A DNA stretch of 64,000 bases from Leuctra nigra (GCA_934045905.1 OW203762.1:23902345-23966344); one strand, 5' to 3'. Shown: positions 36,331-49,705, counted from the first letter of the stretch. Notes: a model not told the origin generated them from the letters alone. A program made the numbers and translations.

Positions 36331-37753
36331 TTGAGCGAGCGAAGCGAGCGTCTGCTTTTGGCTCATTTGGCACGGACCTCTGTTTTTTTTTTTTTGTTTT
36401 TTTGTTTTTGTTTTTTTCTGTTACTGACGATATACAGGTCAGAGTTTTTCTTCGATCGAGCTGAAATTTTGCACACGTGTTTGGACATTCTCTGGGCGTT
36501 GCAGACCCTAATTTTTTTTAAATCTACTGATTGGTTAAAATTTAAATAAACATCTCTGATAGGTTGAAAAGTGAAAATGGTCTTCGACAAATCTGATCAA
36601 ACTCATATTTTGGCTATACATGTCGAGAGTTTTTCCTCGATCGAGCTGAAATTTAGCACACATGTAGAGACAAACTTTTCTGTTTGTAGACCCCAAATTT
36701 TTTTGAAATTTATTAATTGGCTAAAATTTAAATAAACATCTCCTGATGGTAGGTTGAAAAATGAAACTGGTCTTCGATAAATCTGATCAAAATCATATTT
36801 TGGCTATACAGGTCAGAGTTTTTCTTTGATCGAGCTGAAATTTTGCACACATGTAAAACCAACCTTCTCTGTTTGCACATTATAATTTTTTTTGAAATCC
36901 ATTCATTGGTTAAAATTTAAATAAATATCTCCTGATAGGCTGAAAAATGAAAACGGTCTTCGATAATTCTGATCAAACTCATATTTTGCATGATCATTAA
37001 GACCAATAATGTCTCTTATTTTACAAAATTTCATCCCAATCAGTTAAGAACGTATGAACTTATTGACATTTTTTATATCTGTCAGTAATGAAGTATCGAA
37101 ATGAATGTTTTCCAGTGCCAATTGAATTGATTCTGATTTGCTTTATGAACCAGGTGCTTAGATGATATTTTAAAGTTTCGATGAAAAGCATATACCTACT
37201 TTTAAGTTGATATCATAATCAGTGCTCGAAGTGGGCCGGTATGGGACGGTATGGTATACCGGTACTTCTTTACACATTTGATTTCATATCGTTACTTCTC
37301 AGAAAAAACGGAATGCTTTAAATCAGATATTCTTGAAAATTTACGTAATTTTAGATTATAATTTACTCGTATTTCATGGTTATCTTTTGACTGCATATTT
37401 CAAGCATAACTATGAACTATGAACATCCACTACAAGATAAAGTAAAATTCATTATTTAATTTAGTTGTTTCATCAAGGTAAAAGACTAATCTAACTAATG
37501 ACATGACAATGGTTGTCAGTGTAATTCTGGAATCTGGACCCTCATCTAATATCTTACTCCCCCCCCCCCCCCCCCGCACGTGGTATTCTTATGTTACCAT
37601 ACCGCCACTATTTAATTCCTCCTTTGAGCACTGATCATAATCAATTCAATATGGTTGTATATGTTTTCTGTGCGTTGTGTACGCATTTCCGGTTGGAGAA
37701 TTTGCACGTACCCGTGCTCGCTCATCAACGCGTTACACTGAGCGTTTTCCTAG
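36331..37753 (+). mobile_element. Helitron-like element (copy E), plus orientation
   Basis: Starts A|TTGAGCGAGCGAAGCGAGC and ends with CGCTCA...TGAGCG hairpin, TTTTC, CTAG, then T. The first part holds three tandem copies of a unit of about 186 bp (near 36441, 36627, 36815), each with TCGATCGAGCTGAAATTT. A hAT-type MITE is inserted at 37220-37633. Confidence 0.7.
37220..37633. mobile_element. hAT-type MITE nested in Helitron E
   Basis: CAGTGCTC ends are inverted at both sides, and ATCATAAT is duplicated exactly at 37212-37219 and 37634-37641. The interior has GGTATGG/CCATACC and a C-tract. Non-coding. Confidence 0.9.
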
Positions 37754-39898
37754 TGTTAACCTATACAAGTCAGGAGGATTCAAAATATAAAAAATGTAGG
37801 TAAATTGTTTCCTGGGTCCACATATATTTAGTTCACATCGTATTTTAGGTATTGAAATTTAATTTAATTTATGTTGTGTTGGGCCAGTTTACGGTCAATA
37901 TTCCATTATTCATTATTCCATTTCATATTCAATATTCAATATTCCTCCACTGTATGCAATATGCAGTCATGGACACTCACAATAACTTTATGAGAAAGGG
38001 GAATAAAATATACATACAAATTCTACAATTTAAACCTGTATGGCGGAGTATTTTTTCGCGTCTACATAGGCTATTGTCACAATGATAAAACGCATAAAAA
38101 CAAGAAATGTAGGCCATTTATAAAGATTGTTAGTTAGTTTATTGTAATTTAGTGGCAGTCAGGAAAATGCTTCCTCTTTGGCCACATAGATTGTCTTCCT
38201 CTTTTCCTGTGGTTTGTAGACATTTCAAATCCCCCAAATTTTAGGCATCCTGCTGCTCATGCATGCCATATTAGTTGCCTATATGCAGGCGTCACGGTAC
38301 CGACCATTGAGTGAAGTGCAACTGATGTGTATGCAACCTCCCACTCTTGCGTGTAGCATCGGTTGCCTATACTCTAGGAGTAACTTGTTAACGCGATTTA
38401 GCTCCAAGTCTCTCACAACTATCATTCACATTGAGTGTGGTGTTTTGGTGTTCCCTAACAAAAATAATACTATGCAATATTATGCAGATAGTAGTTTAGT
38501 GGATCATAAATATTACAGTATTATGAAAATCTTATTCCTTTGATATAATCATAGAGGTAAGAAGGGTTTCTTACCTCAATGATATAATCTTCTCAAATTA
38601 TTATAACATTACGATTTGATTTCTCTTCTTCGGTTTGCATTATGTTGATACTTTGTTTGTTTTTTCCTGTGGATCGAAGGATATTATTAGGATGACTCGG
38701 GAGGTCGATGAATTATCTCTTGGTGTTTACTAAATGGGATATTATTGGCATGATGACCCGACTAATGTCGGTACACAAAATATAATAATATGTTAGGTAG
38801 TATTTAGAATGGATTTAGAATGGATGACTGTTTTTTCCGCAAATTTGTTACGTGGAGCAGAAGTATTTTTCAAAACCTTTAAACTTTATATGAACCAAAA
38901 CTTTACATTAATACAATTACATTAATCTACATTTCAGGTAATTTTAGTAGAATTATAAAACATGCATAACTAATATTGTATCTTTAAAAAAACACTGTAA
39001 CAATTAGTCATACGTTCACATCTTCCAAAAGTTTTCCACAATAATTTGTATGTAATGAGGTTCCCATTATAAACCTTTTTGAATATTTTGGAATTGAGTG
39101 CAACAGTTGTGCTAACTATTGATGAAGAGAGTAGAAACTCTACAATGATGAAGTGAAAATGTCCGTTCAAGCTAGAACTCGAAATCATCAAGCGCTACCG
39201 ACGAAAGAACTTCCAGGAGAATGAAGTGAAATCCAGTCTCCTCGCATGAGGAAGGGATGGAAAATCAGGAAAAATAACTACGGAACAAAGTCAGGCGCTG
39301 ATTTAAATATTAATTGTACTTTTACAATTACAATGTTAAATTTTTTATTTTATTTTAATTATACTACAATTGTATAAATTGCCAATATATTTTAAAACAA
39401 ACATTGCATTATTTAAAACAAAAACATTTATTGCACTCCCGAAACGAAAAAAAACTTGATTAAATCGCTCAATTCTATTCCAAAATCCGAATTGTTTTAT
39501 TTTTGAACGTTAAAGTTTTACAAAATTTGACAAAAAAAACTTTGACAACATAAAATGAGTTTGATTATTGTGAAAATGAAACAAAGAAAAAAATTATATT
39601 GCCAAGTTTTGAGGTGGAAAAGGGTTGATTACTGCTTTGTTGATAATAAATAATATTTATCTTTGATACTCCTAATGTATTTTCACTTTTATCATTTCAA
39701 CAACATTTTAAAGAAAAATATATATATTGTTTTCTCTGACCATCACTATTTATTCATTTATATTTTTCTAAGAATATTCATAGAATGTTAAAGTTGACAA
39801 ACAATAGAGATAGGAAATTCGTCTCATTTAGACTAATTGTGAGGTTTTGTTTGTACTTCGCTCCGAAACGTTAGATTTGAAATGATTTCACATTTCAC
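37754..39898. other. Intergenic, nothing recognised
   Basis: AT-rich with TTCATTATTCCATT-type microsatellite near 37905-37945 and a small inverted GAGGTAAGAA/TTCTTACCTC pair near 38551-38576. No supported coding region. Confidence 0.35.
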
Positions 39899-40475
39899 CA
39901 GAGTTGGGTAAGTTACTTGTAAAAAGGAACTAGTTACTCTGTAAGTTACCTGATCTCAAAAGTAACTAAGTTACTTGGTAAGTTACTTGATTTGAAAAGT
40001 AACTGAGTAGTTACCAAAAAATTGAAGTTACTTTTAAGTTACTTTAAAGTTACTTTTCGGATATTTTTTCGACAAAAAACAAACGTGATCGAACTCCGCC
40101 GAGGGTGGAATTTGTTCGTCTAATTGCTGTGCAAAGCAATTTTATTATTTGTATTTACTCACAGTAATCAAGTTCACAGGCAAAATACAAATTACTTTCA
40201 GTGGGAAAATGGATAGGAAGTAATTAATGATATTCTGGATCTGATTATTCTACATTTGAATCAATCGGTTGGTACAAAAGGAAATGGGATTTGGAAAACG
40301 AACGTTTAAATCTCAAAAGCCGCCAATAATACTAAACCAAAATATGTTGCATTGAAAGTCCTTCCTCAGAAGAAATTTATTAATATTTTGAACTTACAAA
40401 TTTAGTCAATGTATTGCCTCATTATTATTTACATTAATTAGGATTAGCACCAATCATCACTCACTATAATTATAT

Positions 40476-43400
40476 TTACAACCCTACTTTTAGAATCAAA
40501 CTGTTTTCAAAGTTCTTGTCGCTCATCCTTCCTCGTCTTTCACTGAAAATCAACCCTCCAGCACTAAATATACGTTCTACACCAGCGCTTGATGGAATGG
40601 GGGTATTGAACCTCAAAAACAATTTCTTTAAGATGGGAAATGTTTGTAAGACATGCACATTGGAAGAAGGTGCAGTCAGAAATTTGCTAACTTCTTCTTC
40701 GCCTGACATTAATGATGAAGGCCGTGTCGAGCCGAAGTCAAACAAGTCGTCCTCTTCCACCTCGGCTTCTTCTTCATCGGCAGTAGCATCTTCCATCCTC
40801 AATGGAGCAGGTCCTCGACTCGCCTTCCTCACCTCCTCCCGCAACCAGATCTTCGCACGCTCCTCGAGATGGTCGTCCTTGATCCACGAAAAGCGGAACT
40901 GAGGATGTAGTGCAGCTGCAATCACGAGGTCCCGGCGAAACCACTTTTCCGCGAACCTGTTGTCTAGGCCCTCAATGATTGCTGATGCAAGAGGCTCACA
41001 TATTTCGAGTTCCCCGCTCTCCCTGAATGCAACCATCCTTCTCCGCAGGCAGTGTAGAGTTGGAAGCAGGATGGCCATGTACGCAGTCGCCTCTCCTTGA
41101 AGACGGTCCAGGGCACAGGCAAGGGGCTTCATGACCTTTTCGATAAAATAAAAAAAACATTTTGTTATAAATAAATCAATTTGAAATTTTAGCATCAAGC
41201 ACACTTTTGAGCATACTATGCTCAAATACTATGCTCATTTGAGCATACTAGGTCTCGAATGTTATCTTGATTTGGGTAGGTAATTAAAATCAAAATGATG
41301 AAAATCACTAATCATTTCCAAAATGATCGAAATATGTTTCCCTAATAATGATGATTGGCAGCAGCTCACAATAGACAACATTTTAAACCCCGAGCGCCAT
41401 CTACAACTATCAACATTGCATTCTGGGTTTAGGATGTGAAGAGTTTGACAGCTGCCTGGTTGACAGTGCTAAGATGCATAAAGGAAGAATGTTTTTCGGT
41501 GTTTATTATGTTATATCCTCTCTGTATTTAAATGTAACTAATTTTAGTGGTATTCAACATAATTATGAATAATATTAAGAATAGCAGATCGTACGGAACA
41601 ATGTGTTGTGTTCCATTGTGCAAAAATAACACTAAATTTAGCCGTGAAGTGTTGTTTCAATACTTTCAAGGGACGTTGATTTGAAGAAAGAATGGATAAT
41701 ACGCAATAAATTATGTTTTTGTTGAAAATTTTTAGTGTAAGATGTAAATCCAATATTGTAGATATTATTAGCCTGGGCTTGAAATCATATTTATCGCTTT
41801 CAGGGGTATTCAAGTTATTTTTCCTCTTAACAAACAGGACATTTGTAGGTAGCCGAAAATCTTATTTTTGTCAGAAATTCTGACAAAATGTGACAAAGTA
41901 TGTTCCTGTATACATAACTAATTAACAAATCAATCTGACCTATTGGTTATTCATTTCGGTTTACTCATTTATTCATTTTGTTAGGGGAAAAACAGGGCAA
42001 TTTTTCTTCATATTTCTTATAACCAGATTTGTTAAAATGTGCACCACATATTCTGTGGTTCTTAATAGGGGACCATTTACTACATTTTCCCTGAGATCCA
42101 ATTCGCCTCACACGCCTCATTCTTTCTTCAAATCAATGTCCCTTGAAAGTAGTGAAACGACACTTCACGGCTAAATTTAGTGTTATTTTTGCTCAATGGA
42201 ACACAACACACTGTTCCGTACGATCTGCTATTCTTAGTATTATTCATAAAATAATGTTGAATACCAATAAAATTAGTTACATTTAAATACAGAGATGATA
42301 TAACATAACAAACACCGAAAAACATTCTTCCTTTATGCATCTCAGCACTGTCAACCAGGCAGCTGTCAAACTCTTCACATCCTAAGCCCAACATGCATCA
42401 CGGCACGTCGCGCATGCGCAGTGAATTTTGAATGTTGTCTATTATTTTTGTGTGATTTGTTTCCCATTGAATATAGGTACAGTGTGGATTTGAAATGAAT
42501 ACTATCAGAGATTAGAATTTCCTATTTTGGGAATATTAAGACATTGAACACAATTGAAAAATAAAATTTACCTTGCAATATTCCGAAATGAAGATCTCGT
42601 CGCTTTGGCGAAATCTCAGGAGTCCGAGTTTGTCGCAAACTTGATTAACCATCTCGCGGTCTCTTTGCAGGCATTTGTTCAGGCACACAAGAGAGTCGTA
42701 CACCGAGTTCCAGCGTGTAGCATTTGGGGTAATCAAATAAATGCCCAGACATTCTTTTACAACATCGGCATGTAGGGAAGAGGCATTTTGTTTGTTCCAT
42801 AATCCCTGGGCCATTCCAAGAGTCGACCGGGACTTTCTCTTGTATATACTGTTGTTGTCTGCCGCCTTCTCAGCGTCCTTGGTGGCAACCAAGTTCAGCG
42901 TATGAGCTGCACATCGCTCGTGCTGCGGCAAGTGAATGCTTGTGATCCCGTCGTCTTCGTTGAGTGTATGTCCAATGTCTAGGAACTCGACGTCGTCGGC
43001 CTCGTCATTGTCCAAGTCGTCCTGTTTTGGCTGTCCATAAACACTGGAGAACAAAAAATAAAAAATTATTAAAATTATTCCACAAGATTTAGAAAATAGG
43101 AACTTCCTACTTATGGTCCGTGTCACACGGAATTGTCCGCTAAGATATTTTGAATACCCCTTGTCCGAGAGAAAGGGATGGTCTCGGAAGACTGCGCGAT
43201 CGCACACAGCGACTGAGGGATGGACAAAAAACCTATTATTTGCAACATTAGGGGCCAAGTCTGGCGGACAACTCCGTGCGACACGGACCATAGGTACTCT
43301 AACAGGACCCAGGATACTTACCGAAAAGCTTTAACAAAATTCGACCCATTGTCGGTAGTGGTGGATTGAATTTTGTTGTGAATTGAAAATTCTTTGTTTA

Positions 43401-45746
43401 TATCTGCCAGTAGTTGGCCCAGGACATCATAGGTTTGGGAGCCAATGACTCGGCGACATGCGAGGACTGTAGTCTTCCGGGCCAGAGATTCCGGGTCAAT
43501 CCAATGACACGTAACTCCCATGTAGCTTCTAAAACATTTGAAAAAATAAGGTATGAGTGACATTAAAGTTGACAGTATATTTGCTATCATAATGTAATAT
43601 TTAAATTTGTATTAATTTTTTTTCAATTTGAAACATGAATGTGACTGTCTAAGGTATTAACTAAGTACCTGAGTACATCTGAGTAGGTATTCATTCAATT
43701 AATTACCTATACACTGTAATTACTGCCTTCATTAGAATTGTTTTGTAACAATAGGAAATGACCTCCCTCACCTGTTGAATGTTTTCCAGCTGTCTGCAGT
43801 TGTGGCAACGTACTCAATATTATCAAGTATTTTACTCAATTCCTCTTTTTGTCCTACAGCTGCTTCATTGATCCTTTTCATGAGAGTTTTTCTTGTCATT
43901 ACAGTCCTTCCAGGTGCAACACCTTTCATCAAAGCCAAAAATCCACTTTCTTCAACGATTGAAAAGGGGTGAATACCTTTCACCACAAAATCAATTAGCA
44001 GTCTGTCCAGCTCCTTCTGTGAGCATACACGATTATGACCTTCTTTGTATGCATCCAGCTTCATTTGTTTCAGGGGCTTTTGAGCATCAAGTAATTCATC
44101 CTCTCCATCAATGTCCCTGCTCCTCTTCTGCCTTGTGTCATCCACTTTTGCCAAGTGGGATGCATGTGCATTCTGCAAGTAAAATTTCATTACATTGAAT
44201 CATAATTATACAAATATGCAGACTTAATCATGATCACTTTTATAATCTAAATACCAATTCTATTTTTGCATACAATATCAACCAATAGTAAGGTCTTTGA
44301 CAATATGTTACACCCACACTCTCACTGACACTAGAACAGTAGAATTGAATCAGAACAGTTTTAGGATTGTTATTAATTAGTCCCATCACTATACTGATTT
44401 ATAACCTCTCGGTAGGTACCTACTCTTTAATTTGATCAAAGACTTTACTAACCTTACATTACATAATGAATTGTACATAATGAACAACTGACAGTAAAAT
44501 CAAAAGCACTGTCACAGTCTCACAGACACGCAGTGTCGCCAATCTATTTCGTAAACTGCTCAAAATTAAATTTCTATTTGTCACGTTTGTCACCGGCTAG
44601 GGACATTTTAGTTTGCGTAAGAGAAAATCATATTTATTGTGACGGCTTTCCAACATACATGGTTGATCATTCAGGTCTAGCGTACTAATCAATAAAATTT
44701 ACAATTGTATAATAATAGTATGACTAAGAAGATATGATATACAAATATTTTATATTTTTGCAGTTTGTGTTTCCTATGTTTGATCCCTCACCAGAATGCG
44801 CTGATAGGCAGTTTTTCTGCTAGGCCGAGAAAGACTTCATTGCGCGCTCATCTTGCAATGACGTCTTTCTCGGCCTAGCAGAGTAAGTAAGTGACGGTGG
44901 CTCCACCTGGTGAGAGTTCAAACATAGGAAACACTATGATCGATGCATCGATTAAATCGATCTGAAAAATTCGATACGATTTAATCGATAATCGGAAGAA
45001 AAAATCGATTAATCGAATCGTAAAATGTCGGTCTTGAAAAATCGATCCACCGGTTAATCATAACGCTCATCGATCAAAAAATCAATTAAATCGAAAGCAA
45101 AAAATGGATGTTCAAGAAAATCGAATCGAATCGCCTGTCACTAATTTTATGATGCAATCTTTGTGTAAACTAAATATAAATATTAAATAAATACTGCTAA
45201 AATAATACGAAATGAAAATCTTGCGCAACAATAAATAATGTGTACAAACTAAAATATTTAAGTACTAAACTAGCTACGGAGGAATTAATGATTGATTGAT
45301 TATTGCTCCTCAATTCTATAATTCTAAAATGGTAAATAAATATATACATAAATGGGCTCCATTTTTATGGCATTCAATACATTTTAAGATGATTTGATTG
45401 AGTTGTCCAAAATCTAATTTCGAAGAAAAGAAAGCTCTATTATATTTTGTCAGTGGACTTTTGTCTTTGACAACAGAAGGACTGCATAATGCAATAATTA
45501 ATTGAATTAGGTATAGGTACTAGCAGGTACTACTTACTAGGTAATGTTTTCAGTTTTACTAACCTTCATGTGTTTGCGCAAGTTGGAGGTAGAACTTCTT
45601 GATGCACTTATCATTTTCGTGAATGGCACACATAATAGACACTTAGCAGACAAATTATTCCCATTAATCCCTTTTTCATTCAAGGTGAAATAAGGTTTGA
45701 AATGTGGCCAGGGAAGCAAATTTTCTTCAGTGTTTTCTTTCTCCAT
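40476..45746 (-). CDS. hAT-family transposase (BED finger plus hAT dimerisation domain), five exons
   Basis: Minus-strand exons 45746-45564, 44172-43772, 43528-43322, 43043-42572 and 41135-40476 join in phase to 640 residues without a stop. It would cut and reinsert its transposon's DNA in the nucleus. A BED-type zinc finger (CLLC, then H-x4-H of HMKNAH formed across exons 1/2) lies near residues 36-66. Candidate catalytic residues are D188 (TTADSW), D254 (TTTDNGSN) and E608 ([10 protein letters not shown]). [12 protein letters not shown] and TRWNS are typical hAT motifs, and the C-terminal dimerisation block covers about 585-636. Donors and acceptors are normal GT-AG. AATAAA lies on the minus strand at 40381-40376. 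All exons are open while introns 1, 3 and 4 carry other transposons. Confidence 0.85.
41370..42450. mobile_element. Inverted-repeat element with THAP-domain fragments, inside hAT intron 4
   Basis: Arms of about 330 bp (about 41370-41695 and 42117-42450) are reverse complements, starting near ATAGACAACATT. Both arms carry the start of a THAP-like zinc finger ([16 protein letters not shown] on the plus arm, 41601 onward; CCVPLSKNN on the minus arm). The minus copy continues through 42116-41966 with the second half ([17 protein letters not shown]). A frame change before GACGTTGATTTG, and Ser for the second Cys in the minus copy, make both non-functional. THAP fingers suggest a P-element-like source. 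Confidence 0.65.
43114..43290. mobile_element. MITE in hAT intron 3
   Basis: TGGTCCGTGTCACACGGA on the left matches the complement of the right end over about 25 bases. TA flanks both ends (43112-43113, 43291-43292). 177 bp; it accounts for most of the 278-bp intron. Confidence 0.8.
44768..44935. mobile_element. MITE in hAT intron 1
   Basis: GTTTCCTATGTTTGA arms and the inner block TCTGCTAGGCCGAGAAAGAC are inverted on the right. Same family as the inner element at 31160-31335. Confidence 0.75.
44936..45130. repeat. Degenerate ATCGATTAA-rich repeat in hAT intron 1
   Basis: Many overlapping ATCGAT, TAATCGAT and AATCGATTAA words form a low-complexity stretch that grew next to the MITE. Confidence 0.6.
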
Positions 45747-46425
45747 GTTTAACTCTTATAACAATTTAAAATAAACTTCTTTGTCCGTGTGATCACTTAT
45801 AACTATGTTGGTAACTAATAATTATTAATTAAACAAATAAACGTAATTACTCTAGAACTAAACAAAATTGCACTCGCGGTAACTGGTAAATATTATTGCA
45901 CGCACCTCTTCTCTTCACTTCACTTCTTTAAATGGTACATCCATGTGACTATATCGCCTTGATTTGTGAAAGATTGCATCTGATTGGTTATCCATTTTAT
46001 GTAAAAGCGACCCTTATTGGCTAGTAATGAATGACGTCATACTTGTTTTCACTTTGGATAGGTATGATTCTCAGAAAAAGCATCCCCCAGCCCAAATACC
46101 TGAAGCAGCTAATGACTTGTGGAAGGAAATAGATCAGTGGGATGGGAAGGAAGGACACACATTTCATTTCCTGTGATTTGTTGTCTGGGTTTTGTGATTT
46201 TCTCTCAAGAGATAGATAGGGAGTTCGAGTTTGTAGACTTTGAAAATATGATATTTTTGTCAGATTATTTCACCTGAAAGTAACTTTAAAAGTAACGAAA
46301 ATAAGTTACAAGTTACTGTAAAATTGTAACTTAGTTACTCACAAAGTTACTGAGGATGAAAAGTAACTAGTTACCCCAAAAGTTACCTAAAAAGTAACTA
46401 GTTACCAGTAACTAGTTACACACAA

Positions 46426-48237
46426 AAAAATATTTGTTTAGATCTACTAAAATATGATTAGAATTAACTATATTCTATGTTTACTATACAGTCAACGACA
46501 AGCTTAGTTAAGTTAAACATATTTTATGTTTAAAATATTTAGTTGTTTTCACTATATTATTTAGTAGATTTAAGAATAACTTTTAGTACGGCCATCTTGG
46601 TTTACGGAATCAGCTCTATGCTTTTAGTAGAATTAAGTATAATTATTTAGTTGAATCTAAGATATCAACTCTATAAACTAGATTTAAGTATATATTTTGG
46701 TTAGTTTTACATACATATTAGGTTAAGATTCAAAATTATTTTCTTGTTTTAACAATATGCTTTAGTTAATATAAATGAATTATTAATTTAATTTAACTAA
46801 ATAATTTGTTTATTGGGATAAAATGATTTGGTGAAAACAAGAAATTACAAACATTGAGAATGTAGTAGGTAAAACATTTTTATTTACACTTACAAACATT
46901 GAACACACAAGTAGAAACAAAATAGAATAATGCATTGATTCAAAGAGAACATAAGTCTTCGCACTTTGTACAAACTCGCACGTGGTCATCAAACCCCAAT
47001 CAATGATCATACGCAATGACCGTGCGTTACGAACAGAATCGGTTACGGTGGAACGAGTGAAACTAATTTTCAAAAATCGACCTGAACAATATTTGGCCAT
47101 GGAATTTGTGTGAATGGAAATACAAATAAGCTCATTCCAACATGCGAGCGAGGGAAGGAGAAGATAATTTTATACAATTTCTTCTCAATGTTGGAAATGG
47201 AGAAGTTATCATCTCGATAAAGAACAATCCCATAAGTGTCCCCAAAGTGTGTAAGTAATACAGTTAACAACGGCATTTGTTTGTTGTGCTTTGTACTTAG
47301 AGGCAGACAGGCAGACGTTTATAAAATCAGGGTGAAGACTTAATAAAATCTACTAACTACTCAGTCTTGAATCTTGAGACCAAATAGTGTGAGAAAAGTA
47401 AGGTCACGTGAGAGTGGTCAGCCAATGGCAGAACTTCTCTTCACTCTGCTTTCATCTGAACTTGATAGTTTGTTGTTTGTTCCGTGTTTACTTAGCACAT
47501 ATTTTTAAGTCTTTGAAATTTTTGATTGTAATATAATTTTTTATGATATTGTTGCGTATTTGTTTTGTATAATTAACTCATTTACGTATGATTTCGGATT
47601 TAGAACTTAGATTCGCTTGGATTCGTTCATACCCTCTACAGTTGTAGATTTCAATATTCCAAGTAGGTATTAAATTGGAAACTGACACTTCGGTTTAATT
47701 ATTCATCCGACAGATCCATTTTTATTTCGTTATTGTTTCTTAAGTTTAATACCATTCAAGACACTAGTCAAGAACAAACTCACGCTAATTCAAGAACAAG
47801 AATTCAAGAACAAGAAGTAATGTGCATTGGAAGACAACAATAAAGATCACACACATCCTGCTGAGAATGTTTTTTCAGTGGTTTTCCCTCAGCTAAAAAA
47901 AGTAAATGCTTGGATGTTCTTCCAATATTACCACTGCCATTGAAGCACAACTATATGTATAATGACTTTTATGAATAACTTAAGAAGAAATAGGTAAACG
48001 GTGAAGAGGTGAAGCAGCTGAAGAGAAGAGATGGATGAATGGAAGATCAACGACTCGATTGTTGAATACAGACCAATTGTGTACCTATTTTATGTGCTCA
48101 ATAAATTACATTATTATTATTATTATTAGTTTGTTTTCAAATGTTTTGATATGACATTTGGTTAATCACGATATTTAGAAATAGATTAAATATAGTATTG
48201 TTTGTTTGTTTGATATTAATTAAAGTATTGTATACAC
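46426..48237. other. Intergenic, no gene seen; SINE/LINE-like ATT tail near 48100
   Basis: Contains TTTAGT/ACTAAA-rich AT sequence (46430-46800). About 47975-48128 ends CAATAAATTACATTATTATTATT, a tail like the one at 25749, perhaps a retroposon 3' end. No coding region is supported. Confidence 0.35.
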
Positions 48238-49205
48238 TTGTGCATTGGGTTATGTGCACCTTCCACAGCCATTGACATTGAGCATTGAGTTATGTGCACC
48301 TTCGACAGCCATTGTCATTGAGCATTGGGTTATGTGCACCTTCCACAGCCATTGACATTCAGCATTGGGTTATGTGCACCTTCCACAGCCATTGACATTG
48401 TGCATTGGGTTATGTGCACCTTCCACAGCCATTGACATTGAGCATTGGGTTATGTGCACCTTCCACAGCCATTGACATTGAGCATTGGGTTATGTGCACC
48501 TTCCACAGCCATTGACATTGAGCATTGGGTTATGTGCACCTTCCACAGCCATTGACATTGAGCATTGGGTTATGTGCACCTTCCAAAGCCATTGACATTG
48601 AGCATTGGGTTATGTGCACCTTCACAGCCATTGACATTGAGCATTGGGTTATGTGCACCTTCCACAGCCATTGACATTGAGCATTGGGTTATGTGCACCT
48701 TCCACAGCCATTGACATTGAGCATTGAGTTATGTGCACCTTCCAAAGCCATTGACATTGAGCATTGGGTTATGTGCACCTTCCACAGCCATTGACATTGA
48801 GCATTGGGTTATGTGCACCTTCCACAGCCATTGACATTGAGCATTGGGTTATGTGCACCTTCCACAGCCATTGGCATTGAGCATTGAGTTATGTGCACCT
48901 TCCACAGCCATTGGCATTGAGCATTGGGTTATGTGCACCTTCCACAGCCATTGACATTGAGCATTGGGTTATGTGCACCTTCCACAGCCATTGACATTGA
49001 GCATTGGGTTATGTGCACCTTCCACAGCCATTGTATTGAGCATTGAGTTATGTGCACCTTCCACAGCCATTGACATTGAGCATTGGGTTATGTGCACCTT
49101 CCACAGCCATTGACATTAAGCATTGGGTTATGTGCACCTTCCACAGCCATTGACATTGAGCATTGGGTTATGTGCACCTTCCACAGCCATTGACATTGAG
49201 CATTG
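48238..49205. repeat. 40-bp minisatellite, about 24 copies
   Basis: The unit is GCATTGGGTTATGTGCACCT followed by TCCACAGCCATTGACATTGA. Most copies are identical; variants are G-to-A in GGGTT, AAAG for ACAG, TTGGC for TTGAC, and two one-base or two-base deletions. The high homogeneity implies recent expansion or ongoing homogenisation. No conserved dyad with variable spacers, so it is not a CRISPR. Confidence 0.95.
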
Positions 49206-49374
49206 AGTTGCTTTTGAGATCGGTAGTTCCGTGAGGCTCAAGTCAATTGTAAGAATCAGTCAGTTCGTCAACATAAAAGTTGTTCTATCTCCAACTTGAT
49301 CAGCTCATGTGTTACATGGCGAGGATCTCTTGTATTATATGAGATATAATATAAGATATTATTTAAACTTAAGA

Positions 49375-49705
49375 CAATATTGGTTGTTGCAATGACTTGG
49401 CAATATTTCAAATTGATCGGACCAACCGATCAATGATTTAAATTTGAATCAATCAACGGATTTCAAAATAATAGGGTCTGCAACACCCAGAGGTAGTCTG
49501 TATGTGTGCAAAATATCAGCTCGATCGAAGAAAAAATGTAACCTGTAGCGATGGATGTCGATGGATGGATGTCTGTGTCGATGGAAAGTTGCAATGAAAA
49601 TCAGTAATGATGTAGCTAATCTTTTAGTGAGTGGATCGTGTTCGGTTTCAGATGTTGCGCGTATCCGTGCTCGCTCATCAACGCGTTACACTTAGCGTTT
49701 TCCAA
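49375..49705 (+). mobile_element. Helitron-like 3'-end fragment
   Basis: Family interior (TTGCAATGACTTGGCAATAT, CAGCTCGATCGAAG) leads to CCGTGCTCGCTCATCAACGC and TTTTCCAAG, a mutated CTAG end. The 5' terminus is not seen. Confidence 0.6.

Larger units (their letters stand above)
39899..46425 (-). mobile_element. hAT transposon with a complete transposase gene
   Basis: The left end CAGAGTTGGGTAAGTTACTT and many AAGTTACTT/AAGTAACT subterminal motifs (39899-40075) are mirrored by GTAACTAGTTAC motifs at the right (46275-46425). The right terminus lacks the expected CCAACTCTG, so it is decayed or truncated, and no 8-bp target duplication was found. The interior encodes the transposase on the minus strand. 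Confidence 0.75.

Noticed and set aside
40516..40902. 128-codon plus-strand frame
   Set aside because: Antisense shadow of hAT transposase exon 5.
48238..49205. Possible CRISPR-like or satellite-encoded array
   Set aside because: Units are contiguous with no variable spacers, and the genome is eukaryotic.
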